Shown here piece by piece: positions 1 through 9,080 of a stretch of DNA of 64,000 nucleotides (positions are counted from its first letter, which is position 1; the number at the start of each line of letters is the position of its first letter). The notes under the pieces are model-generated. The model was not told where the DNA came from. It did not search any database and was given only the letters and a program-made list of their open reading frames with translations. The DNA is from Gemmatimonas phototrophica (GTDB taxonomy: Bacteria > Gemmatimonadota > Gemmatimonadetes > Gemmatimonadales > Gemmatimonadaceae): NCBI GenBank assembly GCA_945869195.1, contig CAMBNV010000003.1:1-64000 (forward strand). The letters run 5' to 3'. The position numbers were made by a program, and so were the translations under genes.

Positions 1-20
1 CCACCACCACCACCACCACC
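1..20. repeat. (CCA)n trinucleotide run encoding poly-Gly on the minus strand
   Basis: ccaccaccaccaccaccacc at window start. Confidence 0.8.
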
Positions 21-1709
21 AGGGCCACCAGCGCCCGGCGTCGCGCCACCCATTGGGCTCGCGCCGCCAAACATCGCTTTCATCCGATCATTGTTCTGCT
101 CACGCTGTGCCTGCAGGGCTGCGGCCGAGAGGAGCGCCACCTGCTCGCCTTCCTCCAGGCCACTGAGGACCTCAGTGTAGTCGTAGTCGGCGGTGCCGAG
201 GCGAACGACACGCGGCTCCCAGCCGCCGTCAGTCTTTTTCACAAAGACGAGTCCGGAGCGGGGCGGGGTGCGCGACGCACCGGCATTCTGGTTGCCCGAC
301 GGCGCGCGGCTGGACGGAGCGGCACCACTTCCTGCGCGCGCGCGGCAGGCGCGCACCACCTGCATGTCGACGCCGAGTTCCGTATAGGCGGCGCGGAGGT
401 CGGTGTTGAGCGCCTGTCGGTCGGCGTTCGGGTCGCGCATCTTCGCGGTGAGGTCGTCGACCTTCTTGGCTGCCGCCGGCTTCGCCGTGCGCGCGGCGGT
501 GATCGCCCTACACTGCGCATCGGTGACGTCGGGCAACTGCCCGCCCATTCCGCCGCCCTGACGGGCACCCCCCTGCTGTCCGCTGCCCTGAAGTAGGTCG
601 ACAAATCCCGGCGTGGAGACGGGGACCTGGCGCCCGCGTCCGCCGCTCGGACCCATGGTATTGTTCGCGGGGGCGGTGCCTGGTGCACGGCCCATGCCGC
701 CTCTGCCACCAGCACCACCGCCCGTCGAGCCGCCGCCCGTCGCGGCGCGAATCTGCGCCTGCACGCTGTCGGCGTCGAGTCCAAGGAGTGTGGCCGCCTG
801 CGCCGCTTCGCGGACCGACCGGACCGACTCGTTCGGGACGGTGAGCACCATCTCGCGACGCTCGGCGACAATCGCGACCTCGCCATTCATGCCCGGCATG
901 AGGAGGCCTTCCCGGTTGTCGAGCGAGATGAGGACGGGGAACATCGTGACGTTCTGCTGGACGACGGCCTGCGGCTCGATCTTTTCGACGGTGCCGCGGA
1001 ACTGGCGATCGGGAAAGGCGTCGACCGTGACGGTGGCCTCGAAGCCGGGGCGAACCTGACCGATGTCGGTCTCGTTTACGAGGGCGCGGGCCCGGACTTT
1101 CGTGAGATCGGCCATCTTGACGATTGTCGTGCCGCCACCGGCCGTGCTCGTGCCCGACTGAATTACCTGACCGAGCGCGACGGGCTTTTCGATGATGGTG
1201 CCCATGACCGGTGCGGTCACGCGGGCGTCGTCGAGCCGCTGTTGCGCGAGGTCGAGTGAAGCGCGCGACCGGACGATCGTCGCGGCGGCGTTGGCGTAGT
1301 CGAGCTGCGCGGTTTCGTTCTCTTGGGCGGTGATGATCTTGGCGGCGAAGAGGTCGTCCGAGCGCTTCTTCTGGATTTCGGAGACCTGGAGCTTTTTCTC
1401 GGCGGCGTCGAGGTCGGCACGCGACTGGTTGTACTGATTCTGTACGTCGCGGGTGTCGAGCTGAACGATGAGATCGCCTGGGCTCACGAGTGTGCCCGTT
1501 TCGACCGGCATCTCGGTCACCTGACCGGAGGAGCGCGACTTGACCTCAACGACGTTGATCGGTTCGATCACACCGGTGGCCTCGGCCGCCACGACGATCG
1601 TGCGCCGCTCGACCGCCGCGGTGCGGATGGTGACCGTTTCGTCCTGCCTCCCACTGCAAGCGATAGTGAGGCCGGCGAGGGCGATGAGCTTGAGGGACTG
1701 GCGAATCAC
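1..1709 (-). CDS. HlyD/MacA-type efflux periplasmic adaptor subunit (3' end outside window)
   Basis: Minus-strand translation from GTG at 1709: VIRQSLKLIALAGLTIACSGRQDETVTIRTAAVERRTIVVAAEATGVIEPINVVEVKSRSSGQV..., with lipobox-like LTIACS, lipoyl/hairpin architecture and a Gly-rich C-terminal part. Open to the window edge. Confidence 0.85.
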   Translation of the reverse strand, partial: MIRQSLKLIALAGLTIACSGRQDETVTIRTAAVERRTIVVAAEATGVIEPINVVEVKSRSSGQVTEMPVETGTLVSPGDLIVQLDTRDVQNQYNQSRADLDAAEKKLQVSEIQKKRSDDLFAAKIITAQENETAQLDYANAAATIVRSRASLDLAQQRLDDARVTAPVMGTIIEKPVALGQVIQSGTSTAGGGTTIVKMADLTKVRARALVNETDIGQVRPGFEATVTVDAFPDRQFRGTVEKIEPQAVVQQNVTMFPVLISLDNREGLLMPGMNGEVAIVAERREMVLTVPNESVRSVREAAQAATLLGLDADSVQAQIRAATGGGSTGGGAGGRGGMGRAPGTAPANNTMGPSGGRGRQVPVSTPGFVDLLQGSGQQGGARQGGGMGGQLPDVTDAQCRAITAARTAKPAAAKKVDDLTAKMRDPNADRQALNTDLRAAYTELGVDMQVVRACRARAGSGAAPSSRAPSGNQNAGASRTPPRSGLVFVKKTDGGWEPRVVRLGTADYDYTEVLSGLEEGEQVALLSAAALQAQREQNNDRMKAMFGGASPMGGATPGAGGPGGGGGG

Positions 1710-1775
1710 GGCAGGAGCTCCGATGGGGTGCGTTGGGTCAGAATTGCGAGTGGGACGCTCGCGCGGGACGAGCGA

Positions 1776-3077
1776 TTAGAGGTCACGCCCAATGAGGGCT
1801 TCGATCTGCGCCTTGGCGATCCGGGCATCGAGGCGAGCCTGAATGAGCGCCTGGCGCGCCGAGATGAGCGTGGACTGCGAGGTGATGAGCTCCAGCAACG
1901 TGCCTGCTCCGAGATTGTAGCGCTCCTGCTGCACGCGGAGATCCTCTTCACCGGCGACGACCGACTGCCGCTGGATATCGGCCCGCGCCTCGGCGGTGCG
2001 AAAGTTACCGAGCTGCTGGATCAACTGTTGACGCGCACTCAGTCGGACGTCACGCAGCTGCGCGTCGGCATTGTCCTCGGCGATGCGCGAGGCGAGGACC
2101 TGCTGCTCACGGCCGAGCCCGTTGAAGAGCGGAAAGCTGAGTCGAAGGCTCGTCGAGAGGTTCTTGTTGCGCCCGTCGCCGAGGAATCCAAACCCACTTT
2201 CCGACGAGGCAAAGCTTTCGGAGAGGCCGAGCGAGAGTGTCGGGAGGTAGGGCGCGAGGGCAGCGCGCCGGCCCTGCTGGGCGGAGGCGAGCTGACTCTG
2301 TGACTGCCGCACGGTCGGGCCGCGTTCAATGAGGCCGAACAGCTCATTTTCCGAGAGCGTGATCGTCGCGACGACGGAGGTGTCGCTCGTCACGGCGGTG
2401 ACGACAGCCGTCGAGCCGACGAGCCGCGAGAGGCTGGCATTTGCAGACGCGAGCGCGTTGTCGGCCGTGAGGGCCGCGAGGCGGGCGTTGCCCACCTGGA
2501 TGATCGAGCGCAGCGAGTCGGAGCGCGTGGCGGCACCCGCCGCGACGCGCGCCACTGCGGCACGCAACTGCAGCTGGGACTGCTCCAGCTGCACCAGCGC
2601 CGCGGTCTGCTGCTCGCGGGCGGCGAGTACGGCGAAGTACTGCTGCTTCACGTCCCGGGCGACGGCGAAGTTCTGTGAGGTTTCGGCCGCGTCGGCGGCG
2701 TCGACGTTGGCGCGCGCCGTCTGGAGGTCGAAGTAGCGGCGGCCGCCGGAGAAGAGGTCGACGTTGGAGCTGACACTGTGATTGGCGCGCCAGGGGGCGT
2801 CGTTCGGGAGGATCGAGTCGAGGGCTTCGACGTAGCGCGTGCCGTTCTGCTTGGCGGCGCCTCCACCGAAAGAGAGCGTCGGCAGGAAGGCACCCAGGCG
2901 GGTGCGAACGATCGCGGCGTTGGAGCGCACCGAGTTGCGCGCCTGCACCGCGGCGGGCGCGTTCTGGCGTGCGAGTCGGACGGCTTCATCGACGGTGATC
3001 GGGCGTGCGGCAACTTGCGCGAGGAGCGTCGCGGGAAATGCAACGAGGAGCACCAGACTGTTCACGCGCGCCTTCAT
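1776..3077 (-). CDS. TolC family outer membrane efflux protein
   Basis: 433 aa with signal peptide; repeated coiled-coil halves typical of the OEP family (ARPITVDEAVRLARQNAP..., YNLGAGTLLELITSQSTLISARQALIQARLDARIAKAQIEALIGRDL). Confidence 0.9.
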   Translation of the reverse strand: MKARVNSLVLLVAFPATLLAQVAARPITVDEAVRLARQNAPAAVQARNSVRSNAAIVRTRLGAFLPTLSFGGGAAKQNGTRYVEALDSILPNDAPWRANHSVSSNVDLFSGGRRYFDLQTARANVDAADAAETSQNFAVARDVKQQYFAVLAAREQQTAALVQLEQSQLQLRAAVARVAAGAATRSDSLRSIIQVGNARLAALTADNALASANASLSRLVGSTAVVTAVTSDTSVVATITLSENELFGLIERGPTVRQSQSQLASAQQGRRAALAPYLPTLSLGLSESFASSESGFGFLGDGRNKNLSTSLRLSFPLFNGLGREQQVLASRIAEDNADAQLRDVRLSARQQLIQQLGNFRTAEARADIQRQSVVAGEEDLRVQQERYNLGAGTLLELITSQSTLISARQALIQARLDARIAKAQIEALIGRDL

Positions 3078-3451
3078 TGCCGCTTCTCCTGCCGGCGAGC
3101 CTCTTCGCGCTCGCGCTGCATTTTGTCATAAACGGTCTGCTGCTCAGGAGTGAGCAGCTCCCGGATCTGCTTGCGGGCGTTCACCGTGACAGAGTCAAGC
3201 AACGGGCGGGTCGGTCCCATCAACTCCTCGAACCGCCGGTTGCGCGCATCGAGGATCGAGTCGAGCCGCACCCGTTGTGTCGCGTCGAGCTTGAGGTTGT
3301 CGGCGAGTTTGGAACGCATGGCGCGCGGGTTGGCCCATTCATTCACGAGCCGCTCGCGCAGTACCCAGCGATCGACGGTGACACCGACGGCGGCGCCGGC
3401 GGCCATCGCCAATAGGTAGAACCCCAGAGCCATCTCTTTGGTTCGCGTCAT
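3074..3451 (-). CDS. Spy/CpxP/CnrX-like small periplasmic sensor protein
   Basis: 125 aa, N-terminal TM, then helical segment with LDATQRVRLDSILDARNRRFEELMGPTRPLLDSVTVNARKQIRELLTPEQQTVYDKM. ATGA overlap with the TolC gene. Confidence 0.7.
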   Translation of the reverse strand: MTRTKEMALGFYLLAMAAGAAVGVTVDRWVLRERLVNEWANPRAMRSKLADNLKLDATQRVRLDSILDARNRRFEELMGPTRPLLDSVTVNARKQIRELLTPEQQTVYDKMQREREEARRQEKRQ

Positions 3452-3462
3452 TGCTGCAATCC

Positions 3463-3837
3463 TCAGTGGCCGGTTGCGGCGCGCATGGTCGCCGGACGCT
3501 CGTCGAGGGCGTTCCGGCGGGCGAAGACGGGCTGGTCCATTCCGGGCGTCTCAATCACGCTCTCAAAGGCCATCTGCGTCTCGACGGCGCGCGCGCGCAG
3601 GTAGACCGATCCGGCCACGATGAGGATAAGGCTGGCGGCGATCATGCCGAAGCGGTACGCGCGCTCGGAGAGGGCCCACCAGCTCCCCTCCTCCTGCCCG
3701 CGTTCGATGCGCGCCATGATGCGCTGCTCGAGCGCGTCCCAGTAGCCTGGATCGCTCGGCGGCGCAACGATTCCCCGCAACGCGTTGGTGAGGGCGTCAT
3801 CCCGGACGAGCGCCGGGCCGTTCAGGTGATCGGTCAT
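3463..3837 (-). CDS. Putative anti-sigma factor, single-pass membrane protein
   Basis: 124 aa with one TM (FGMIAASLILIVAGSVYL), overlapping the ECF sigma stop by ATGA. Confidence 0.6.
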   Translation of the reverse strand: MTDHLNGPALVRDDALTNALRGIVAPPSDPGYWDALEQRIMARIERGQEEGSWWALSERAYRFGMIAASLILIVAGSVYLRARAVETQMAFESVIETPGMDQPVFARRNALDERPATMRAATGH

Positions 3838-4424
3838 AGTCCGCTCCGTACGTCGCCGAGGATTCGGCGCAAGTGAGACCTGGCATAGTGGAGATCGGAG
3901 CGCGCCGTCCCTTCCGGGATGTCGAGCATCGTGCCGATCTCTGAGTGCTTGAATCCTTCAACATCATGGAGGACGATCACCGAGCGCTGTCGCGCAGGGA
4001 GCGTCGCCAGAGCCTGCGTGAGCCGGGTCCGCAGTTCGCTCGACTCGGCGGGATCCCGGAATGGCGAGGCCACCGTCTCGGAGAGCTCGTCGGCGTCGCG
4101 CACTTTGCGGCGGCGGGTGACGTCGAGCGCCGCGTTGGCGACGATCCGGTGCAGCCAGGCACCGAATGCTTGGTCAGGGAGGAACCGGTCGATCGCCTTG
4201 AATGCATGCAGAAAGGCCTCCTGCACGGCATCCTCGGCGTCCTCGTGATTCATCACGATCGACCGTGCGACCACGTACGCGCGCCGCTGATGCCGGCGCA
4301 CGAGTTCCGAGAACGCCTCGCGGGTGCCGCGCTGGGCGGCAACGACGAGGTCGCGCTCGTCCGACGGCCGCTCAGTCATGAACGGTCGGGGAACACTCGC
4401 CCAAGGCAGGGCGACGGCGGTCAT
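3834..4424 (-). CDS. ECF sigma-70 family RNA polymerase sigma factor
   Basis: Region 2 (YVVARSIVMNHEDAEDAVQEAFLHAFKAIDRF) and region 4 (ALATLPARQRSVIVLHDVEGFKHSEIGTMLDIPEGTARSDLHYARSHLRRIL). Confidence 0.92.
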   Translation of the reverse strand: MTAVALPWASVPRPFMTERPSDERDLVVAAQRGTREAFSELVRRHQRRAYVVARSIVMNHEDAEDAVQEAFLHAFKAIDRFLPDQAFGAWLHRIVANAALDVTRRRKVRDADELSETVASPFRDPAESSELRTRLTQALATLPARQRSVIVLHDVEGFKHSEIGTMLDIPEGTARSDLHYARSHLRRILGDVRSGL

Positions 4425-4504
4425 TGCAGGTCCTCACTTGTCACATCCTACACTACGCAAGATTAACACCGGGCGTTGGGGTCCTCGGGCAAACGATCGA
4501 CCGC

Positions 4505-5113
4505 TCAGGAGGCGGCGGGACTGGCGAGCCCGAGCCCGAGCGCCGGCGCGCTCGCGCGCATCGCCCCGATCACGAACGCGATATGGGCGTCGAGTTCGAC
4601 GCCCATATCGGCGGCGCCGTTCAGGACGTCGTCGCGCGAGACACCGCGGGCGAAGGCCTTGTCCTTCATCTTCTTTTTGACCGACGAGGCCTCGAGATCC
4701 ATGACGCTGCGGGAGGGCCGGACGAGCGCGGCGGCCGTGATGAGCCCACAGAGCTCGTCGACCGCGAACAGCACCTTGGCCATGCGGCTCTCTCGCGGCA
4801 CGCCTGTGAACAGGGCGTGGCCGAGAATCGCGGTGCAGATGTCGTCTGGGTAGCCGAGCGTGCGGAGGTGGCGGACGCCCTCGCTCGGATGCTCGGAGTC
4901 GGCGGCCTGTGCGGCGTTGGGAAAACGCTCGTAGTCGAAGTCATGCAGGAGACCGACGAGCGCCCACCGGTGCTCCTCCTCGCCGAAATGGCCGGCGTAG
5001 GCTCGCATGGCGCACTCGACGGAGAGCATGTGCTTGCGGAGGGACGCGCTGGCGGTCCAGGACTCCATGAGGGCGAGAGCAACGTCGCGAGTGGGCAGCG
5101 GGGAGGCGGACAT
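4505..5113 (-). CDS. HD domain-containing protein
   Basis: MSASPLPTRDVALALMESWTASASLRKHMLSVECAMRAYA...VGLLHDFDYERFPN: HD signature. Start chosen at the internal Met of the 232-aa ORF. Confidence 0.8.
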   Translation of the reverse strand: MSASPLPTRDVALALMESWTASASLRKHMLSVECAMRAYAGHFGEEEHRWALVGLLHDFDYERFPNAAQAADSEHPSEGVRHLRTLGYPDDICTAILGHALFTGVPRESRMAKVLFAVDELCGLITAAALVRPSRSVMDLEASSVKKKMKDKAFARGVSRDDVLNGAADMGVELDAHIAFVIGAMRASAPALGLGLASPAAS

Positions 5114-5227
5114 GAAGAAGGGGGAGAGCAGGGTGAATGTGTCGACCACCCTTATGAATCTAAATGGATGACGGGGCCTCCACGTACCGCCGCCCCATCG
5201 CACGGCAGCCTACGTCACGCGCGCCGT

Positions 5228-5267
5228 AACAAAAGCGCCCCGCGCCCGGGTGGGGGCGCGGGGCGCT
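5228..5267 (-). terminator. Rho-independent terminator
   Basis: Perfect 14-bp inverted repeat AGCGCCCCGCGCCC / GGGCGCGGGGCGCT (5234-5247 and 5254-5267), followed on the minus strand by TTTTGTT. Confidence 0.85.
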
Positions 5268-5296
5268 CAGGCGACGCCGGCGAAGGCGGCGTTATC

Positions 5297-5461
5297 TCAA
5301 TGTGTCTCGGCAGTGCCCGGGGACGCTTCGTGGCTCGCGAACTTTCTGTTCGTGAGCATGGTGACCGTTACGACGACGACCGCAATGCAGATCGCGCCGA
5401 TGATGAGGCCCTTGAAAGCAGCGGCGCTGTCACGGCCGGTCATGGGGGTGCCGGAAGTCAT
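5297..5461 (-). CDS. Small single-TM protein (54 aa)
   Basis: Minus-strand translation MTSGTPMTGRDSAAAFKGLIIGAICIAVVVVTVTMLTNRKFASHEASPGTAETH*, just upstream of the terminator at 5228-5267. Confidence 0.6.
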   Translation of the reverse strand: MTSGTPMTGRDSAAAFKGLIIGAICIAVVVVTVTMLTNRKFASHEASPGTAETH

Positions 5462-5527
5462 GGTCGGAGAGGGGAGAAGGTGGAAAGTAGACGGCTGAGA
5501 GGGAACGGGAGATTCGGCCGAGAGCGA

Positions 5528-5986
5528 TTAGGCGACGCGGACGGTGACCATGTTGTCCTTGTCCGTCAGCTGCTTCATCACGTCGAGGCCGCCGGTGATC
5601 TGACCGAACACGGTGTGCACGCCGTTCAGGTGTCGGGTATTGCTCTCCGACAGCACCATGAAGAACTGTGAGCCACCGGTATCTTGGCCAGCATGCGCCA
5701 TCGACAGCGCCCCGATCTTGTGGGTCTGCGGGTTGCCCGCGGTCTCGCACTTGATCTGCCATCCAGGGCCACCCGTGCCCGGGGAGCCCTTGGATTTGCC
5801 GCCGATCTTTGCGTTCGGGCAGCCCCCCTGGACGACGAAGTCGGTGATCACGCGGTGAAAGCGGATCGCATCATAGAAGCCCTCGTTGGCGAGCTTCTCG
5901 AAATTGGCGACTGTCCCCGGAGCGTCGGTCTCGTACAGCTCGGCAGTGATGGTGCCCTTGTTGGTCTCGAACGTCGCGGTCTTCAT
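5528..5986 (-). CDS. Peptidylprolyl isomerase (cyclophilin type)
   Basis: [33 protein letters not shown]...[15 protein letters not shown]...[14 protein letters not shown]. Confidence 0.95.
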   Translation of the reverse strand: MKTATFETNKGTITAELYETDAPGTVANFEKLANEGFYDAIRFHRVITDFVVQGGCPNAKIGGKSKGSPGTGGPGWQIKCETAGNPQTHKIGALSMAHAGQDTGGSQFFMVLSESNTRHLNGVHTVFGQITGGLDVMKQLTDKDNMVTVRVA

Positions 5987-6101
5987 GGGAGCAGAGAAGA
6001 GAGGAATAGAAGGGAGAGGGTAGCGCGGGAAAGATAGCCGGGCGGAGGAGAGCGGACCACCGTCCTCGGAGGCGGTCAACCGCGCCGCTGGAGGTTGATG
6101 G

Positions 6102-6599
6102 TCAGCGCCGCGGGCGCGCCGCAGAGGAGGCCGCGAACTGGTAGTACCGCGCCACCTTGCACCCGTTCTTGTACGCGGGGTCGAAGGTCCACTTCGCCAG
6201 CGCCGTCCGCGCACCATTGGTGAACCAGATGTTTGACGATTCGACCACCGTGAAGGTCGTCATATCCGGCTTGCCGAGCGTATCGACGAGGACCTCGACT
6301 CTGATCACCGAGCTCCCGTCACGGTTGAGTGCGGTGCGGGGGACGGGACGGCGAATCGGGGCGGGCTCCATCTTGAGCGGCGATGGAACGCGTTCCACGT
6401 CGAGGCGTGGATCGAGGCGTGCGTCCTCACGCGCCAGGACGCAACGGTCCCCAGGGGGCGCGAGCAGCTGCGCATTGCTCGCCGCCGCCTGAGTCCCCAC
6501 CGAGGCGCAGGCACTCAGGGCGGCGCCGGCGATTGCCAGCGCCGTGATGGTGCGGAGCGAAGGGAGTCTGCTCGAACGGGGGCACGAGATCGTGGTCAC
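6102..6599 (-). CDS. TonB C-terminal-like domain lipoprotein
   Basis: Lipobox-like [56 protein letters not shown] resembles the TonB_C fold. Confidence 0.65.
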   Translation of the reverse strand: MTTISCPRSSRLPSLRTITALAIAGAALSACASVGTQAAASNAQLLAPPGDRCVLAREDARLDPRLDVERVPSPLKMEPAPIRRPVPRTALNRDGSSVIRVEVLVDTLGKPDMTTFTVVESSNIWFTNGARTALAKWTFDPAYKNGCKVARYYQFAASSAARPRR

Positions 6600-6613
6600 G
6601 GATCGGGTCGGGT

Positions 6614-7279
6614 TTAAGGAGTCGCCGACGGACAGAGGTCGACGAGGACGCAGTCATGGCACTTCGGCTTACGAGCATCGCAGGTGCGGCGCCCGTGCCC
6701 GATCATCAGGTGGGCGAGCTGCGCCCAGGTGTCTCGTTCGAAGAGCGGTAGTAAGGCCTGCTCGATCCGCACGGCATCGGTCTCTTTCGTCAGCCCGAAG
6801 CGCGCCGACAGGCGCGCGACGTGGGTGTCGACCACAATGCCCTCGTTCAGCCCGAAGGCATTGCCGAGGACGACGTTAGCCGTCTTGCGGCCGATACCGG
6901 GGAGGCTGACGAGTTCGTCCATCGTGCGTGGGAGCTGGCCGCCATGTTCACTGTGTAGCATGCGGGCGAGGCCCTGGATCGACTTCGCCTTGTTGCGAAA
7001 GAAGCCGGTGCTCCTGACCACCTCTTCGATCTCGTCCCTCGGGGCCGCCGCGAGCGCCGCCGCGTCGGGCCAGCGCCGAAACAACTCGGGGGTCACCAGG
7101 TTCACACGTTTGTCGGTGCACTGCGCCGAGAGCACGGTGGCGACCGCGAGCTCGAACGGGTTGCGATGCGCGAGCTCGCAGTGGGCGTCGGGATATGCCA
7201 CGGCGAGGCGGCGCTGGATCTCGCGGGCGTGGTCACGCAGCGCGCCGCCCCGCAGTCGTTTCATGGGGCGAGCGTTCAC
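6614..7279 (-). CDS. nth: Endonuclease III
   Basis: HhH LPGIGRKTANVVL, catalytic VDTHV, FeS C-x6-C-x2-C-x5-C (CDARKPKCHDCVLVDLC). Confidence 0.95.
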   Translation of the reverse strand: MNARPMKRLRGGALRDHAREIQRRLAVAYPDAHCELAHRNPFELAVATVLSAQCTDKRVNLVTPELFRRWPDAAALAAAPRDEIEEVVRSTGFFRNKAKSIQGLARMLHSEHGGQLPRTMDELVSLPGIGRKTANVVLGNAFGLNEGIVVDTHVARLSARFGLTKETDAVRIEQALLPLFERDTWAQLAHLMIGHGRRTCDARKPKCHDCVLVDLCPSATP

Positions 7280-9006
7280 TGGCGCGCGCGCGCGCGTCGC
7301 CGGCGCGTCGCAAACTCCACGAACGCGTCGGCGCCGCGCGTGTTGATCACGTCGGCGGCGCCGAGCCAGCCTTTGCGCGCCATGCCGATCCCCAGCGCCA
7401 TGTTGTCGAGCCCAGCGACCGAGTGCGCATCGGGGCCGATCTCGATCTGCGCCCCATGCCGGCGGGCCGAGCGTGCGAGGCGCCAGTCGATGTCGAGTCG
7501 GTGCGGGTCGGCATTGAGCTCGATCGCGACGCCGAGCTCGCCGGCGCGGCGCATCACGGCCTCCATGTCGATCGCGAACGGCTCGCGGGTGAGCAGGAGA
7601 CGGCCGGTCGGGTGTCCGAGGATCGCCATGTGCGGATCTTCGAGCGCCTTGAGCACGCGGTCAGTCATCTGCCGCTCGTTCATTCCCATCCGCGAGTGGA
7701 CCGAGGCAATCACATAGTCGAAGCGGTCGAGCACCTCGACCGGATAGTCGATGCGACCACAGGGCAGGATGTCGGCTTCGACGCCCTTGAGCAGGCGAAA
7801 ATCGGTGAAGCTCGCGTTAATCGCGTCGATCTCCTCGTGCTGTCGTTGGAGCGACTCGACCGTAAGGCCACCGGAGTAGAAGGCCGACTGCGAGTGATCG
7901 CTGATGCCGACGTAGCTCCAGCCGCGTTGCCGCGCCGCTGCCGCGAGCTCCGCGATGGTCGCGCCGCCATCGGAGTACTGCGAGTGACAGTGCAGCACGC
8001 CCTGGATGTCCGGCAGTTCGATCAGGTGCGGCAGCGAGCCCTGAGCCGCGGCTTCTGATTCCCCGAGCCCCTCGCGGAGCTCCGGTGTGAGCCACGGAAG
8101 GCCAACCGCCGCATAGAGCGCGGGTTCGTCGGCGAGCTCGACGACCGAGCCGTCGCCGCGACGGAGCTGATGCGCCCCGAGGTTCAGTCCGCGTACCGCG
8201 GCGCGGGCGACGAGCTCCTGCACATGATCCTCGGAGCCGGTGGCGCGACACCAGGTGACCACGAACTCGTCGACCGGTACGCATTGCAGGATGAGACGCA
8301 CGCCATCGTCGTAGCGGATCGTCACCGCGCGGGTGCCGCTGCCGACGGAGTCGCGGACGCCGGGCGCGTGGGCGAGCGCGGCGGCGACCGCCTCGGGGTC
8401 GCGGACACAGGCGGCGACGATCTCGACCTCTCGCACCGTTTCGCAGTGGCGGCGAACGGCGCCGGCGATCTCTGCGCGCACCACTCCGGCTTGTCGCCGC
8501 ACCGACGCCAGTAGGCGCTCGGCCTCGGCGCGGCCGTGTGGGTAGAGCACCTGCGCACCGCTCTCCTTGAGCCAGGCGATGCCGCGCAGCACCTGCTCGG
8601 TTGACCGCGCGCCGAAGCGCGGTAGCTTCGTCAGTCGCCCGTCACGCGCGGCGTCCTCGAGCTCCTGGAGCGTGTCGATGCCGAGCCCTTCGTGGATGCG
8701 GCGGATGCGCGACGGCCCGAGTCCGGGAATGCGCAGCATCTCGAACAGACCCTCCGGCGTCGACTCGCGGAGTCGGTCGAGCAGCGCGGACTCTCCGGTC
8801 TCCTGGATGTCCTCGAGAACGTCGATCACCTCGGGCGCGAAGCGGCGCTTGTCGCGCCGGAGCAGCGCGGCGACCGGCTGGGCCTCGGCAGCGGCGAGGG
8901 CCCGTGCCGCATCGGCGTACGGCGCCGGGACGGCCGGATCCTCTCCCTGCAACTCAAGCAGGGCCACGATCTCGTGGAGGAGGTGGGCGACCGTGCGGGA
9001 ATCCAT
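7276..9006 (-). CDS. polX: PolX-family protein (HhH + Pol beta-like + PHP domains)
   Basis: 576 aa; HhH IPGLGPSRIRRI, PHP LHCHSQYSDGGATIAELAAAARQRGWSYVGISDHSQ. Pol catalytic motif is degenerate (see findings). Confidence 0.9.
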   Translation of the reverse strand: MDSRTVAHLLHEIVALLELQGEDPAVPAPYADAARALAAAEAQPVAALLRRDKRRFAPEVIDVLEDIQETGESALLDRLRESTPEGLFEMLRIPGLGPSRIRRIHEGLGIDTLQELEDAARDGRLTKLPRFGARSTEQVLRGIAWLKESGAQVLYPHGRAEAERLLASVRRQAGVVRAEIAGAVRRHCETVREVEIVAACVRDPEAVAAALAHAPGVRDSVGSGTRAVTIRYDDGVRLILQCVPVDEFVVTWCRATGSEDHVQELVARAAVRGLNLGAHQLRRGDGSVVELADEPALYAAVGLPWLTPELREGLGESEAAAQGSLPHLIELPDIQGVLHCHSQYSDGGATIAELAAAARQRGWSYVGISDHSQSAFYSGGLTVESLQRQHEEIDAINASFTDFRLLKGVEADILPCGRIDYPVEVLDRFDYVIASVHSRMGMNERQMTDRVLKALEDPHMAILGHPTGRLLLTREPFAIDMEAVMRRAGELGVAIELNADPHRLDIDWRLARSARRHGAQIEIGPDAHSVAGLDNMALGIGMARKGWLGAADVINTRGADAFVEFATRRRRARARQ

Positions 9007-9080
9007 GGATGAAAGATAGGTCGAGCACGGTGCTCGATGGTGCCGATCTGTGGCGGAATGCGCTCGTCGCTGCGACCCCG

